Source of the DNA: Portulaca oleracea
Lineage: Eukaryota; Streptophyta; Magnoliopsida; Caryophyllales; Portulacaceae
DNA: 64,000 nt
Assembly: GCA_029582165.1 (NCBI GenBank)
Contig: CM055890.1
Location: 9,489,787 to 9,553,786 of the forward strand
Direction of reading: 5' to 3'
Made by a program: the position numbers and the translations under genes. The notes beneath the pieces were generated by a model. It had not been told where the DNA came from and did no database searches. It worked only from the letters and a program-made list of their open reading frames with translations. This document shows positions 1-11,075 of this stretch, piece after piece. The first letter of the stretch is position 1. The number at the start of each line of letters is the position of its first letter.

Positions 1-1980
1 AGGGGCTGAGGTGTGTCAATTATTGGTTCTATTGAATTACACAGACAATTTAATTTAAGCTAATAATTGGATTGGATTCCTTGTTTGCAGATGCTAAAAA
101 ATGATGAGCATGTGAACACACTGCCCAAAGTAATTAGGAGTATAAAACATCCCTAATCCATTTTTAGCTTCCACACCCCAATAGCAAAGTCTCTTGACCC
201 ACTACCCCACTTTTTGTAAAAGCTTCAATTAGACAATTCCTTTTCTTATTATTTTATTTTATTTTTCTAGTTTTAGATACTCTTGTCTTGTTTTATTTTC
301 CTGGATTATATTTGCAGTATTCTTTTGCTTTTCATTAATAGTAGGGTAATCTTTTTAGTCTATGGACCAGTAATGGTAAATAAAATGTGTCATAATAAAC
401 ACTACTTTTTAAAAAGTTTCAATTAATTTTTAGTAAATTTATGTATGTTTAGCTAAGTTTTAGATAATTTTTGGAAAAATGTTATGTTTTTATATAATGG
501 TAAATATATGTGAATTATATTTCAAAAACTAGAAAATGAAGAATAATATGTAGAGATTCAATTTTTAAATTTTATTTATTTATTTATTCAATTTAATTTT
601 TATGTTATTATTTTTTTAATTTTTGATTTTGATTTTTTGTTTTTTAAATTTTCATTATTTATTCCTTTAATTTAAAAAAACTAAAAATAAAGAATACAAA
701 CATCAAATTATAAATTATAAAAAATATAAAAAAAATTGAATTAAAAAATTTACAATATTAGTTTCATTGTTTTGATAATTTTCATTTTTGTAATTTAAAA
801 TTTTTTAAATATAAACTTTTCAGGTTTTTAGAAAATTTTATTTCCAAAAAAATGTATTAAAAATAATCCGGATTCCTCAAATTCAAAATTTTATTTTACT
901 ATTTTGTTTTTGTAATTTTGATAAATTTCATAACTTTAGTAAATTTAATTGAATTTCAATATTTGTGCTTATTCCTAATTTATCTGTGAAATTTACAAGG
1001 CCTCAGTGGAAAGAGATGCCCTAATCCTAGAAAAAAGCTAGAGGTTTATCAATCAAGTTTCTTTTGACTAATTTAGGTGTCTTTATTCCTAAATTTGTGT
1101 TTTAATCACACGTAAATGTACTGGCAAATAGCAATCAAGTCTTTTGTGGGGAGTTAATCACCTTTTAATTTGTCCTACTTCATCCCCCACCTCATAGGAA
1201 AAAAATAAGGATGTATTTTGATGCGGAAAACCTAAACTGCTATTTCTGGAAAATATTTCGTGGGCAATTTTTTTATGGAAAATAAATTTCACATTGTTTG
1301 AGGTAAAAAAAGATTGTTATATATAATTGAGAGAATAGCTAATTGAGTTATTGTGATTAATATAGTTGTGAAGTAATTTTTATGTGTTTTTGTAATTTTA
1401 TGTTGTGAATTCTGCAGCTAAATTTGGGCTTTGAGTAATTAAAGAAAATGATAATTGCTAAACGAGTGAACAAATTCCAGCAACACGCATGTGGGAGTGA
1501 GAACCAAAGAAGAGAGAGAAAGGATGGGGAAAAAAACTAGAGAGAAATTAAGGAAGAGGGAACAAAATAATGTTCATAATTAATATTCTTATTATTTTCT
1601 ACTGTATTATAAAATATTTTAATTTGTAGTTGAAGAGAATAAGACATTGCAACATTCTCACCATTCCTTGACTCTATTTTGAATATATATTCTATGCTTT
1701 GAGATTCTCTTGCATAAAATGAAGAAGTTCGATCAATGATAGCTCATACATTTTTTTAAAAACCAAACTTTTTAGTTAATGTCCACAACAATTCAAACTA
1801 ATCAGACCGAACCATTGAAATTACCAACATCATTTTGTCACAAAAATGAGTGGTTTACGAAGCTTCACTTATTTAACTCATTAAACTTGTATATATACAA
1901 AAAGGTAGAAAGCCAATGAGCTAGTTGTTCACTTGCCATCATTGTGACTTTCCATCTTGGACGTCATGGGATTGATTCTC
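1..1980. other. AT-rich intergenic DNA
   Basis: Very AT-rich sequence with many homopolymer tracts. I see no convincing coding exon, RNA gene or complete transposon on either strand. The only long open stretch nearby (from 1957) runs into the solo LTR that follows and has no recognisable protein features. Confidence 0.6.
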
Positions 1981-2340
1981 ATAACTGATGTATTTTGGCC
2001 TACGCCAAATACATCTAAGGAGGCTCATGACATTTACAAAGAAGAAGAGCGAGCTATGGAGAAAAAATTGAGTATAGAGGCCCAAAGACCCATTCATATT
2101 GTATTCTCCTTATGGCAAGAGGATGTCCAAACATCCTAAAAGAGGCTCCAAGTCACGCCTAGTCTCACATCAAGGCCCAAGATTCAAGCCCAAAGTGAAT
2201 TTCACATTTCTAACCATTTCAGTTTGAAGTTCACAGTTTTGACCATTTCATTTTGAATTTCACGGTTTTGGCCTTTTGATGTATTTCTTTACATTTCTAG
2301 GGTTTTCTTTACATTTCTGATTATGTAAGGTGCCAAGTAA

Positions 2341-2350
2341 TATATATAAA
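2341..2350 (+). promoter_or_regulatory. TATA box of the solo LTR
   Basis: TATATATAAA on the plus strand, about 355 bp into the LTR. A perfect dyad CTTGGTCACCAAG (2351-2363) follows directly and the heat-shock-element array begins 36 bp downstream. This is the best TATA candidate in the LTR and implies transcription toward higher coordinates. Confidence 0.6.
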
Positions 2351-2385
2351 CTTGGTCACCAAGTCTTAGGAGTCTAGATTAGTCT

Positions 2386-2420
2386 AGAATGTTCTAGGAT
2401 ATTCTAGAATGTTCTAGAAG
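2386..2420 (+). promoter_or_regulatory. Seven-unit heat shock element array
   Basis: Seven contiguous 5-bp units alternate in orientation with no gaps: AGAAT, GTTCT, AGGAT, ATTCT, AGAAT, GTTCT, AGAAG. Six match the nGAAn/nTTCn consensus bound by heat shock factor trimers. The third has GGA instead of GAA. Functional elements usually need only three units, so this is an unusually long array. It lies inside a solo LTR just downstream of its TATA box, resembling the heat-responsive LTR of the Arabidopsis copia element ONSEN in logic, although the LTR itself is not recognisably ONSEN. Confidence 0.75.
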
Positions 2421-3417
2421 TGTGTAGTGTGTGTGTGATAGACGTGTGATAGGGTTAGCTTTGGCGCCAAGTTTGTTATTTCCTAGATATGGTTGGCTTA
2501 TTTTGTAAATAATCCATCTTGAATTAGGAAAGCCAATTCCTATTAGGATAAGGATGTTGTAACCAACTCCCCTTAGGATAAGAGTCCTAATCCAAGGAGG
2601 AGATGGAGTAGATGGCGCCTAGGATTAGTATTCCTTGGCTTGCACGCCAAGTAGGAGAGTCCTAATGTGTGTGAATAGCTAGGCTTGTAGCCTTTCAAAG
2701 GCATCAAACCTTGAATTATGAATATAATCAAGCTTTTAGCTTACCCCTTGAGTGTTTCGTGAGAACCTCGTTGATCTCTTCTATTGTATCTTGGTTTGGC
2801 AACCAAGTGGTGAGGAAGAGCTTGAACCCTAAATCTAGAAGGTGTTTCTGTAACTAGGTTGAAGGTCAAGTAGCCCTAGGATTTCTTATTGTGGTGTTTC
2901 TGTATCAAGATAGATCCCTTAAACTATCCGGTTACTTTTATCTTTTATCTTTTAGCTAGATAAACCCTAAGGCTAGTCAATTCTCTCTCAAAGTTCTCTC
3001 TCACGTCACTCGCTCCCACTCTCTCAAACCTCACGTCAAACCCTCCCCTCTCTCTCACAATCAAACGTCCATCCCTCTCCCCTTGACAAAAGCTTTCTCA
3101 AACCATCCTTTTCTCAAATCTCTCATCCATACTCTCTCCCTCCTCCACAAAGACCTCACGTCAATCCCAAAGCCCTTTCATACAATCGTCCCTCCATCTC
3201 TCAATCTCACAAAGATCCATACTTCCATAAATTAACCCTAATCCATACTCTCTCACAAATCTACAAAACTCCACAAAATCTCCCTCCTTTCTCACATGAA
3301 TCTCCCCTACCTTTGCCTTAGTTCACGTGAAGCCTCCCATATTGAGATTGGTTGCACGGCTCCCTTGATGTGTAATTGATCAAGATCTAATCTTTGATCC
3401 CATTATACATCAATAAC

Positions 3418-4013
3418 TTGCAAATATCCTTGTGTGGAGATTATCAGGGTCATGAACCAAGCATTTGGGCTTGGGCTTAGGTTTCTCCCTTCCCCGTATG
3501 TTGTTAAGTTCAATTGGTGTACTTATGAGATAGGGGTCTAATATGGATGACCCGAACTTACCCTTGTAAAAAAAATAGGAAAAGGTAGAAAAGTAGAAAA
3601 ATCACCTTATAAAAAACTAACCGATCACTACAGATTTTATATACGTACTCTATACTTTTGTATTCGAGACAAACAACTAATATAATTACAATACAAACAA
3701 AAGATGTGAATTCCAACTAGACATAAAATCTAATAACATTAGTTCGTATACGACATCGAGTGACTCAACAAGCTAGGTGAAACTTGCAAAAAATTCACGT
3801 CAAACATGTGGCTCTACAGGCGAGCCCTTTATATGAGCAATTATGCATACTTTCTTTTTTCTAACCGATTCACCTTTTAGACTTGAGAGAATAAGTATTT
3901 CATAATAAAGAGTGAGGTTAGAAACATTATAACATGAAATGTGTCAAACCTTAACTTATCCAGTCGCTTTTGTTAAAGATGTAAATACTTACCATTTCAA
4001 ATAAGGGTGTGTT
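3418..4013. other. Intergenic DNA
   Basis: AT-rich, no gene seen. It contains the left arm (3611-3635) of a 25-bp perfect inverted repeat described separately. Confidence 0.5.
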
Positions 4014-5144
4014 TGGTGTAATAGAAAATTATTTTTTTTTAAGAAAATAGTTTTCTTTAGAAAATGATTTTCCTAGAAAATGAATTTTCATTTGAAATTT
4101 TCACGTGTTTGGTACATATAATGATTTTCCTGAAAAACGAATTTACATGTTTGACAATAAGAAGACAGAGATTAAAATGCGTGTGTGAAAGAGAGTGGTG
4201 GAGAGGGAAAGAGAGAGATATATATATTAAAAATGGTGCATGAGAGAGAGTGGTGGAGAAAGAGATAATTAAAATGGGTGTAATTAGATAGAGTGGTGGA
4301 GAGAGAGAGAAATATCAAAACGGGTGCAGGAGAGAAAGTGGTGGAGAAAGAAAAATGAGAGAGAGATTAAAACGCGTGCATGAGAGAATGGTATAGAGAG
4401 AGAAAGCAGAAAGAGAAATATTAAAATGGGTGTAGGAGAGAAAGTGGTGGAAGACAGGAAGAGAGAAAAACGAAAGAGAGAAAGATGAGAGAAAGAGAGA
4501 GTAGGGGAGAGAGGGAGAAAATGATTTTACTTAGGTTGAAGTCAAAAAAATAATTTACAAATGGATGGGACAATGAAAAAATTATTTTCCAGAAAATAAT
4601 TTTTATCCCAACCAATTAAACACACCCTAAATTTTCCCTTCTCTTACAAAAAAAAGTGAATAAATAAAAAGCTTCCCCTGTAAATAGCAATTAGACTAAT
4701 TAAAGTAAATTCAAACCAACACTCAGACTTTAGGGTTTGGATGCTCTTTGCAAGATGCTATTGTTAAGCAATGAATTATCTTCACTTTTTGCGATAAAAA
4801 TATAATAACATTCGGACTATGATATTGGCCACAACTACAAAAATATTTGCGGCCTTCAGTCGTATTCATATGTGGCATCATCTACGGCATTGCATGGCCC
4901 AGTGAAGTGGTTACAGTTATTTCAAATTTAAGCTCGATTATTTATTATTGCAGTTGGAACTCTTAATGACCAACCCCTCTTATCGAATAAAGAAAAATTG
5001 AATATTTTTCCCTCTCTGTCACTATTATAGGTATGTTTGGACGGAACCCGCTCCTCATTTAGGGTCATAATACTAAAAGCTTACATTGATTTCGTCTCAT
5101 CTTTAATGTTTAATATTACATCTGTAGTGATCGGTTAGTTTTTT
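3611..5144. repeat. Perfect 25-bp inverted repeat pair, CACTA-like
   Basis: Positions 3611-3635 and 5120-5144 are exact reverse complements over 25 bp. Both contain CACTACAGAT facing inward, which resembles the CACTA terminus of EnSpm-type transposons. The identity also extends outward through AACTAACCGAT, which a simple CACTA end with a 3-bp target duplication does not explain. The interval between the arms has no transposase and contains a nested MITE (4014-4628). It could be a non-autonomous CACTA element with unusual ends or two opposed copies of one repeat terminus. Confidence 0.5.
4014..4628. mobile_element. MITE with AGGGTGTGTTT termini
   Basis: The left end AGGGTGTGTTTGGT and the reverse complement of the right end (AGGGTGTGTTTAATTGG) form terminal inverted repeats. 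Next inside come matching A/T-rich arms with GAAAATNATTTTC motifs. The centre (about 4160-4500) is a degenerate GA-rich tandem repeat built on a gagagagtggtggagaaaga core. There is no coding capacity. The ends resemble hAT-type MITEs, but I could not find a clean 8-bp target duplication. Confidence 0.6.
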
Positions 5145-5176
5145 TATTATTATTGAGATTAACCCATAGGTTTGAA

Positions 5177-5219
5177 GTCCCACGTCGAAAGATTAAGCTG
5201 AAAGAGTATGATATATAAG
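5177..5219 (+). promoter_or_regulatory. USE plus TATA pair, snRNA-promoter-like
   Basis: GTCCCACGTCG at 5177-5187 differs at one base from the plant snRNA upstream sequence element (RTCCCACATCG). A TATA sequence (ATATATAAG) starts at 5211, leaving a 23-bp gap. In plant snRNA genes a gap of this order goes with Pol III promoters, and a gap about one helical turn longer with Pol II. No recognisable U RNA follows at the expected start near 5240. The motif also occurs in transposon LTRs, so this may be transposon sequence. Confidence 0.3.
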
Positions 5220-5950
5220 TCAAATGGGCTACTTCTCTAACATTAATTGATTTTAAGATGAAATTTCAATTAACTTGTTAACATGACCCTTGTTTAAAGT
5301 GGGCTCCCACTTTGGATCTCTCAAATATTGGTAATTGATATTTAACTTTTCAAATTTGCGAATCAGCCCTATACTGTTTAATATTTTTATTTTGATCTTA
5401 AATAATTAAAAACTTACCATTGAAAAATTATGTTTCCGCATGTGGTAATTTATGCTTCCTATATTATTTTTGGTCCTTTTTCATTTAATATCGGAGTCAG
5501 AGATCAATATTTTTGTTAATTATAAATAGCAAATAATTAATCCTTTAATAAAAAATTAATGACCTGTAACCATAGAAAATATAATATTTGCTCAGCATGT
5601 TGCGCCTCTAACCATCAAACATAATATTTAAGATATAATGATAGATTTTGGTCGATTGTGATAAGTAGCATTAAAGTAATTATAAAGAGTTAAGATTATT
5701 TATTTTAACTTATTTGTATAGAAACTTTAAAAAGTTCTATTTTTACAATGAGGTTCTTGTTTCTCTATAATGATTGTGCAGCTCTTGTTATTTGCTGTCT
5801 TTTTGCTGTTCTTTCCTCTGCGTTTTTTTTTTTCGTTGTGTTGTTGCTGTCTCTTTAGCCTCTTTTGACTTTCAATAATAATAAAAAAATATGGAGACCT
5901 TAAAATTAGTTTCCAAAATATGGGTCCTAAAAATCATTTGCCCAAAAAGA
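5220..5950. other. Intergenic DNA
   Basis: AT-rich and without recognisable genes or complete transposon ends. The right side (5943-5968) merges into the tail of the RTE LINE fragment. Confidence 0.5.
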
Positions 5951-7047
5951 TTTACAACAACAACAACCTCTTAGGTAACACATTTGAGTGTGGCCTGGGG
6001 GACCTTAATGTAGGCATCCTTACCCCCATGAACATAAATTTATGGAGAGATTGATTCCGATAATCCGCGGTAAAACAAATGAGCTTGCTAAGGTAAGAAA
6101 CTATGTACCAGTGTGTTGCGTGTGATTTAGGCGACACTATAAAGTATCTGTACATGAAAAACAAACATAGGCCAAAAGATAATAGTCTAGATTGAAGCAC
6201 AACACCCTTACTCACCCTATGACCTTAATACTAGCCCGCAAACCCCCCCCCCCCTCTAGAGTCATGTCCTCGATCCGCTAAACTTTGGTGTATTAGATCT
6301 TCTCTTATCACCTCTCTCATAAACGTTTTAGGTCTCCCATGCCCATGATGCCCGAGGGGTATGTCAACCCCTTCGCACCTCCTTACAGGAGCATCTTCGC
6401 TTCTCCGAAGGACATGCCCAAACCATCTCATTCTAGTCTCTCGCAACTTTTCCTTACGGGTGATACCTCTAGGTTAGCTCAACAAACGTCATCACTATTC
6501 CAATCCATTCTAGTCTAACCGTAAATCCACCGAACCATCCACATCTTCGCAACCTTTATCCTTTGACAATGCATCTTCTTGACTGCCCAACACTCAGCGG
6601 CATACAATATCGTTAATCTAACCACCTTGCGATACACCTGACCTTAAGTTTAAGTAGAATTTTCTTATCAAATAGCACACCTGAAGCTGATTTCCAGTTC
6701 TGCCATCTAACTATAATTCGATGTATAACATCATCATTAATTTCGCCTTCACTCTGTACGATAGAACCTAAATATTTGAACTTTTCTACCCGAGGTATGG
6801 TCACCCCTCCAATGGTTACTTCTTGTAAGTGATTGTCAGTCTCCCGTCCACTAAAGCGACACATCATGTATCCTGCCTTTGACCTACTCATTCTAAAACC
6901 CTTGGACTCTAAAGTGTCTCTCCAACACTCCACCTTGTCATTTAATCTTCCCCTCGACTCATCTATAAGCACAATATCATCCGCAAAAAACATGTACCAC
7001 GGTAAGTTGTCCTGAATGTCCTTAGTCAACTCATTCATAACCTTCAC
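5951..7047 (-). mobile_element. RTE-type LINE, 3' part, decayed
   Basis: Read on the minus strand, 7047-6613 encodes the C-terminal part of a non-LTR reverse transcriptase. It has the catalytic FADDIVL motif followed by a KFKYLGSIV-type segment and the WKSASGVLFDKK region typical of plant RTE elements. After frame breaks around 6450-6610 the reading resumes with MRWFGHVLRR and a GRPK segment (6446-6231), the usual end of plant RTE ORF2. The element ends in a TTG-type tail, seen as ACAACAACAACAAC at 5954-5967 on the plus strand. The endonuclease and most of the RT are missing, as expected for a 5'-truncated LINE copy. It carries stops and frameshifts, so it is not functional. Confidence 0.85.
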
Positions 7048-7319
7048 ATGTAGAGTAGTAATATATTTACGTCCTTAGATTTTCATCTGTTAGTTTTTAT
7101 TTGCATTTTCTGATGAAAAGTCATTTTTACTCTTTTTCGAGTTGTAGGTTCTCTTTAGTCAACTCATTCATAACCTTCATATGTATAGTAGTAATATATT
7201 TTCATTTTCAAGCTTTGTAAACTGATTTTTACTCTTTTTCGAGTTGTAGGTTCTCTTTACGTCCTTAGATTTTCATCTGTTAGTTTTTATTTGCATTTTG
7301 TGATGAAAAGTCATTTTTA
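7022..7319 (+). repeat. Shuffled duplication of three sequence blocks
   Basis: Three blocks each occur twice. Block A (about 47 bp) is at 7022-7068 and 7155-7201, block B (about 61 bp) at 7069-7129 and 7259-7319, and block C (about 34 bp) at 7124-7157 and about 7225-7258. The order is A B C A' C' B', so it is not a plain tandem duplication. Block A begins inside the 5' end of the truncated RTE fragment. Confidence 0.8.
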
Positions 7320-7526
7320 TTAGAAAGTGACAGTGTCGGCCATTTTTTATTTTTTTTTACTCCTTGTCTTTACTCTTTATATATATGTTTCCCAGTCCAT
7401 TAACGAAACCGTCTTTTTAACTTCTCTAATCTAAAAATTGACTTTCATATTTAATAATACGTAATAATCTTAAATATTATATTAAATATTAATAAAATAT
7501 ATTTGTATAGGATGTTCTTTCCCTTT

Positions 7527-7764
7527 CCCTGTTCTTTTCTGCGGTTGGCAAACAGCGGTGCCACAATCTACCGCAATTTGCCACAACTCACCACATTTTA
7601 CCGCAAATCATTATTTTTCTCTCTCCTCACTTTTCTCTCTACTTTTTACATTCTCTCTCCTCGCCTACCCCACATACTAATAACCTACCACAATTCCACC
7701 ACACCCCACCACAATTCCACACCTCACCACACCATTCCGTAAAATACCGCATAAAAGAACAGGG
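7527..7764. mobile_element. MITE of the TACCGCA family, copy 1
   Basis: The left end reads CCCTGTTCTTTT followed by a TGCGGT motif. The right end is the complement, TACCGCATAAAAGAACAGGG. The body is rich in CCACAA and ACCACA steps. There is no coding capacity. Three related copies lie at 9148-9548, 23737-24017 and about 63310-63508. Terminal sequences resemble hAT-type MITEs; I could not find a clean target duplication here. Confidence 0.6.
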
Positions 7765-9147
7765 CCTTAATACATGAAATTAAGATTTAGTTAGTTTAGA
7801 CACTGACAAGAAATTTTCTAATTACAAAAACCCTAGCCTCCACTTCCTTAGAGGGGGTGCCATCGATTCTTTGTTGATGGTAAGCCCCAATTTGATTGAT
7901 TTCTACCCTAATTGTTAGTTTAGTTTACAATTACGCAAAGAAAGTTAGTATCTTCTTTTGTAAGAGTTTTTATTGTACCCTTATTTTGGGTTTTTAGTCT
8001 CTTTCTAAAGTTTTTGTTCAGTTGGTGTGGTCTAATACGTTGGATGTAGCACGAGTTGTGACGTTCTCCATCAATGGTAAAGATGTAGAGTCATCGAAGA
8101 TAGATGCAGAGTCATCGAAGAAATCGGAGTCAAACATCAGTAAGATTAATATTAGTTATTTAACAGTTGAATATCATATCTATGTTTTAGATCTACAATT
8201 GTTCAATTACGATTTTCATTATAAGTGACGTATGGCTTGCTATTAACGAAATCGTTATGTTTAATTTCAAAAAAAAAGGAAATTATATAATTACATCTTT
8301 TCATAATTAACATTTAAAATTTAGTTTTACATCCATATTTATTTAATATTTTTAGATGCAACAATCCAATAAAGTTCAATTAAAATTCATAATATTAAAG
8401 TATTTGAAAAATTTATAACAAAATCAACAGCAATAAGTACATTAAACAAATGCTCTCGTTTTCTCATTTATCTATCATCATTAAATATGTCATTGTTTCT
8501 AGTATTTTTTATTGATAATTTATCACATCTATAATATTTATTAAAATTAAAATAATATGATTGAATTTTTATTATAAATTTAATAATGATAATTCAAATA
8601 ATAAGTTATTATATATGCCAATAACTGAATAGTACGTTCATGTTTTTAAAATTCAATGGTTTTTGAAATACGTTCTTATATAAAACAGAAATAAAATAAT
8701 AATACCTTCATTCTTAAGTATTCGTCCCCATGGGAATTGTTTACATTTTTTTAAAAAAATTAACTGCAAACTTCTCAACATATGCCATGGCTTATCAAGT
8801 GAATTGTTATCATAGTATCATTGGATTTATAGTAACAATATATATTTTCATAAAGGTATAATTTTTATAATTTTTTTGAAATATATTATTAGAAAATGAT
8901 AGTTAAAGCTTGAGATTATAATTTTGAAAACATCATCAATTATAAGAAAATAGAGGGAGTACGTATGTCTGTATTAATCTTCTAGGCTTTATCAAAATAT
9001 ACTTTATTAAAATTAGTTTTTGGTGTTTTATTCAATATATATTAAAAATAAGTAAATGAATAAATAATATGTCACTGAAGTTATAATTAATGTATAAAAT
9101 GAATAAGATACTAATTTAAAAGTTAAAGATTCAAATTACTCAGCTAC
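7765..9147. other. AT-rich intergenic DNA
   Basis: No gene is recognised. A short open stretch at 8022-8228 has no known motif. The segment from about 8704 to 8959 may be a decayed Stowaway-like MITE, with a right edge AGAGGGAGTACG, but its left end is poor. Confidence 0.4.
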
Positions 9148-9548
9148 GCCCTGTTATTTTTTGCGATTGGCAAACTGCGGTGTCACAGCCTACTGCAGTT
9201 TGCCACAACTCACCACAAAATACTATTTGGCCACAATTCACCACAACTCACCACAAATTACTTTTTCAAATTTATTATATATCTTTAATTTAAATTTTCA
9301 ATCAATACTTTTTCAACTCACTTTTTCCAATACAATACTATTTCAACCATTTTTTTAATCATTCAAAAACAATACAATATTTCAACTCACTTTTTCCAAT
9401 TACTTTTTCACAATTACTAATACAATATTTTCATATTTATACAAAAAAAAACCCACCACAACATACCAATAACCCGCCACAATTACACCACAATTTCACC
9501 ACATCATACCGCGCCATACCACAGAATATCATATAAAAGAACCGGGGC
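9148..9548. mobile_element. MITE of the TACCGCA family, copy 2
   Basis: It begins GCCCTGTTATTTTTTGCG and ends in a partly matching inverted end (AAAAGAACCGGGGC). The body repeats CACCACAA-type steps as in the copy at 7527. Flanks CAGCTACG and TCGTTACG match at five of eight bases, possibly a decayed 8-bp hAT target duplication. Confidence 0.55.
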
Positions 9549-9982
9549 TCGTTACGTAAACATAGTGGCATAGTACAATTTGTCAGCTAGAATTCATAAG
9601 TATTTTTTTTTGTTTCAAAAGGATTAGACTAACCCAGTAGCGGAGCCAAACATTAAAGTTAAGGGTACCCATTTAATAATGGCTACGATTACATATACTT
9701 GAAACACATCATCCTCCTAATATATAATATGTTTTTTAAATTTTTTAAGGATTATTGGGTTGTTCTATTAAATTAGACACTCTTGCTAATATTTTGAACT
9801 TTTTTTTTAAAAGATGCTCACTCATTATAAATATATAATATCTTACAATACCTTTCGATTTATAATAGACTAAAAAAACTTTCTCTAAACTTGCACGTGG
9901 TGTTCCTGGACACCCTTGGCTGATATACAAATCCGTCCATGGACCTACCGAAACACTTTTAACAAGAAGCTACCATACAATT
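9549..9982. other. Intergenic DNA
   Basis: AT-rich, nothing recognised. Confidence 0.4.
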
Positions 9983-10670
9983 AGGGATGACAATCATATC
10001 TAAATTTGAAGCGAATCTGCTACGAACCGTAGCAGAAAATATCTTATCCAAATTCGACAAAAAGAAATCTGAATCTGAATCCGAATTCGATTTAAAGTCT
10101 GACTCTAATTATAATCGGAGCAGATATGGAAGTGACCACCTCCGATCCAATTAGGTCTGATTAGGTCCGATTAAGTCTAATTAAAATAATAAATATATAA
10201 AAAAAATGAAAAATTATATTATGACGGAGTTTGAGACCAAGTTTGAGAATTGAGGGGAGAATTTGAGGCTTAGTTTTTTTTCTCAAGGAAGGGTGTATTG
10301 TCAGTATTTTGACGGTTAAAAGATTTGTTCTCACCTGTTGTATTTCTGCAAAGTTGTTATATATTTTTGTTATATAAAAAATTATTTTGATTTTGTTGTT
10401 AGTGTTTCATTTTTTACAAGTAATGAGTATGATATTTTAAATTGCAATGAAAATGTTGTTAAAAAAAAAGAAAAAAAAGAAAATAATGCAAATGTTAATT
10501 GGACATCCGATTATAGTCTGAGGACCTCTATCTCCGATTATAATCAGATGTGGAGATCCACCCCACCTCTGATTAATTGAATTGGGAGATAGAGCTCCAC
10601 CTCCGATTATTAACTGGAGCGAAGGTGGAGGTACCCACCTCCGATTCGCCTCCGACCCGTTGTCATCCCT
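9983..10670. mobile_element. MITE with AGGGATGACAA termini
   Basis: The left end AGGGATGACAA and right end TTGTCATCCCT are perfect 11-bp inverted repeats. Subterminal regions carry many short CTCCGATT and AATCGGAG steps in both orientations, the clustered subterminal motif layout typical of hAT-type elements. No transposase is present. Confidence 0.7.
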
Positions 10671-11075
10671 ATAATATAAGGATTAAATAGGGCGTAAATT
10701 AGTTTCATAGCCATAACTTGAAAAGAGTGACGGTGGTCATGAATCATGACAACTATCATAATAAAAATGAATCTCATTTATATATGTGGTAAATCTTATC
10801 TTAATAGTAATTTTTTATTTAATACAAAATTATAAAATATTTTTTTGAATCATATTTATTTATAAAAAATGTAAAAATTAAATATCATAATTCTAAGTTT
10901 AACTTAATAAACAAATTAAACATATCTTAAAAAATATTTAACTTTAAAATTTTTGTAAATAAAATTATAATTAGAAAAATATGTTTTATAATTTTGTATC
11001 AAATGAAAAGTTAAAGATCAAAATGAAATTTAACACATATACAAATAAAATTTATTTTATTTATAATAATTGTTA
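10671..11075. other. AT-rich intergenic DNA
   Basis: No coding or structural signal seen. Confidence 0.4.

Larger units (their letters stand above)
1981..3417 (+). mobile_element. Solo LTR with ATAAC target duplication
   Basis: The LTR proper is 1986-3412 (1427 bp). It starts TGATGTAT and ends with the inverted match ATACATCA, so it has the TG...CA ends of an LTR. It is flanked by a perfect 5-bp direct repeat, ATAAC, at 1981-1985 and 3413-3417, which is the target duplication. No gag or pol lies on either side, so this is a solo LTR left by recombination between two LTRs. A TATA box at 2341-2350 and a CT-rich stretch at about 2980-3330 (U5-like) suggest plus orientation. It also holds a heat-shock-element array and five CTTGG/CCAAG-type palindromes. 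The family is not identified; the long LTR length fits gypsy or copia. Confidence 0.85.
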
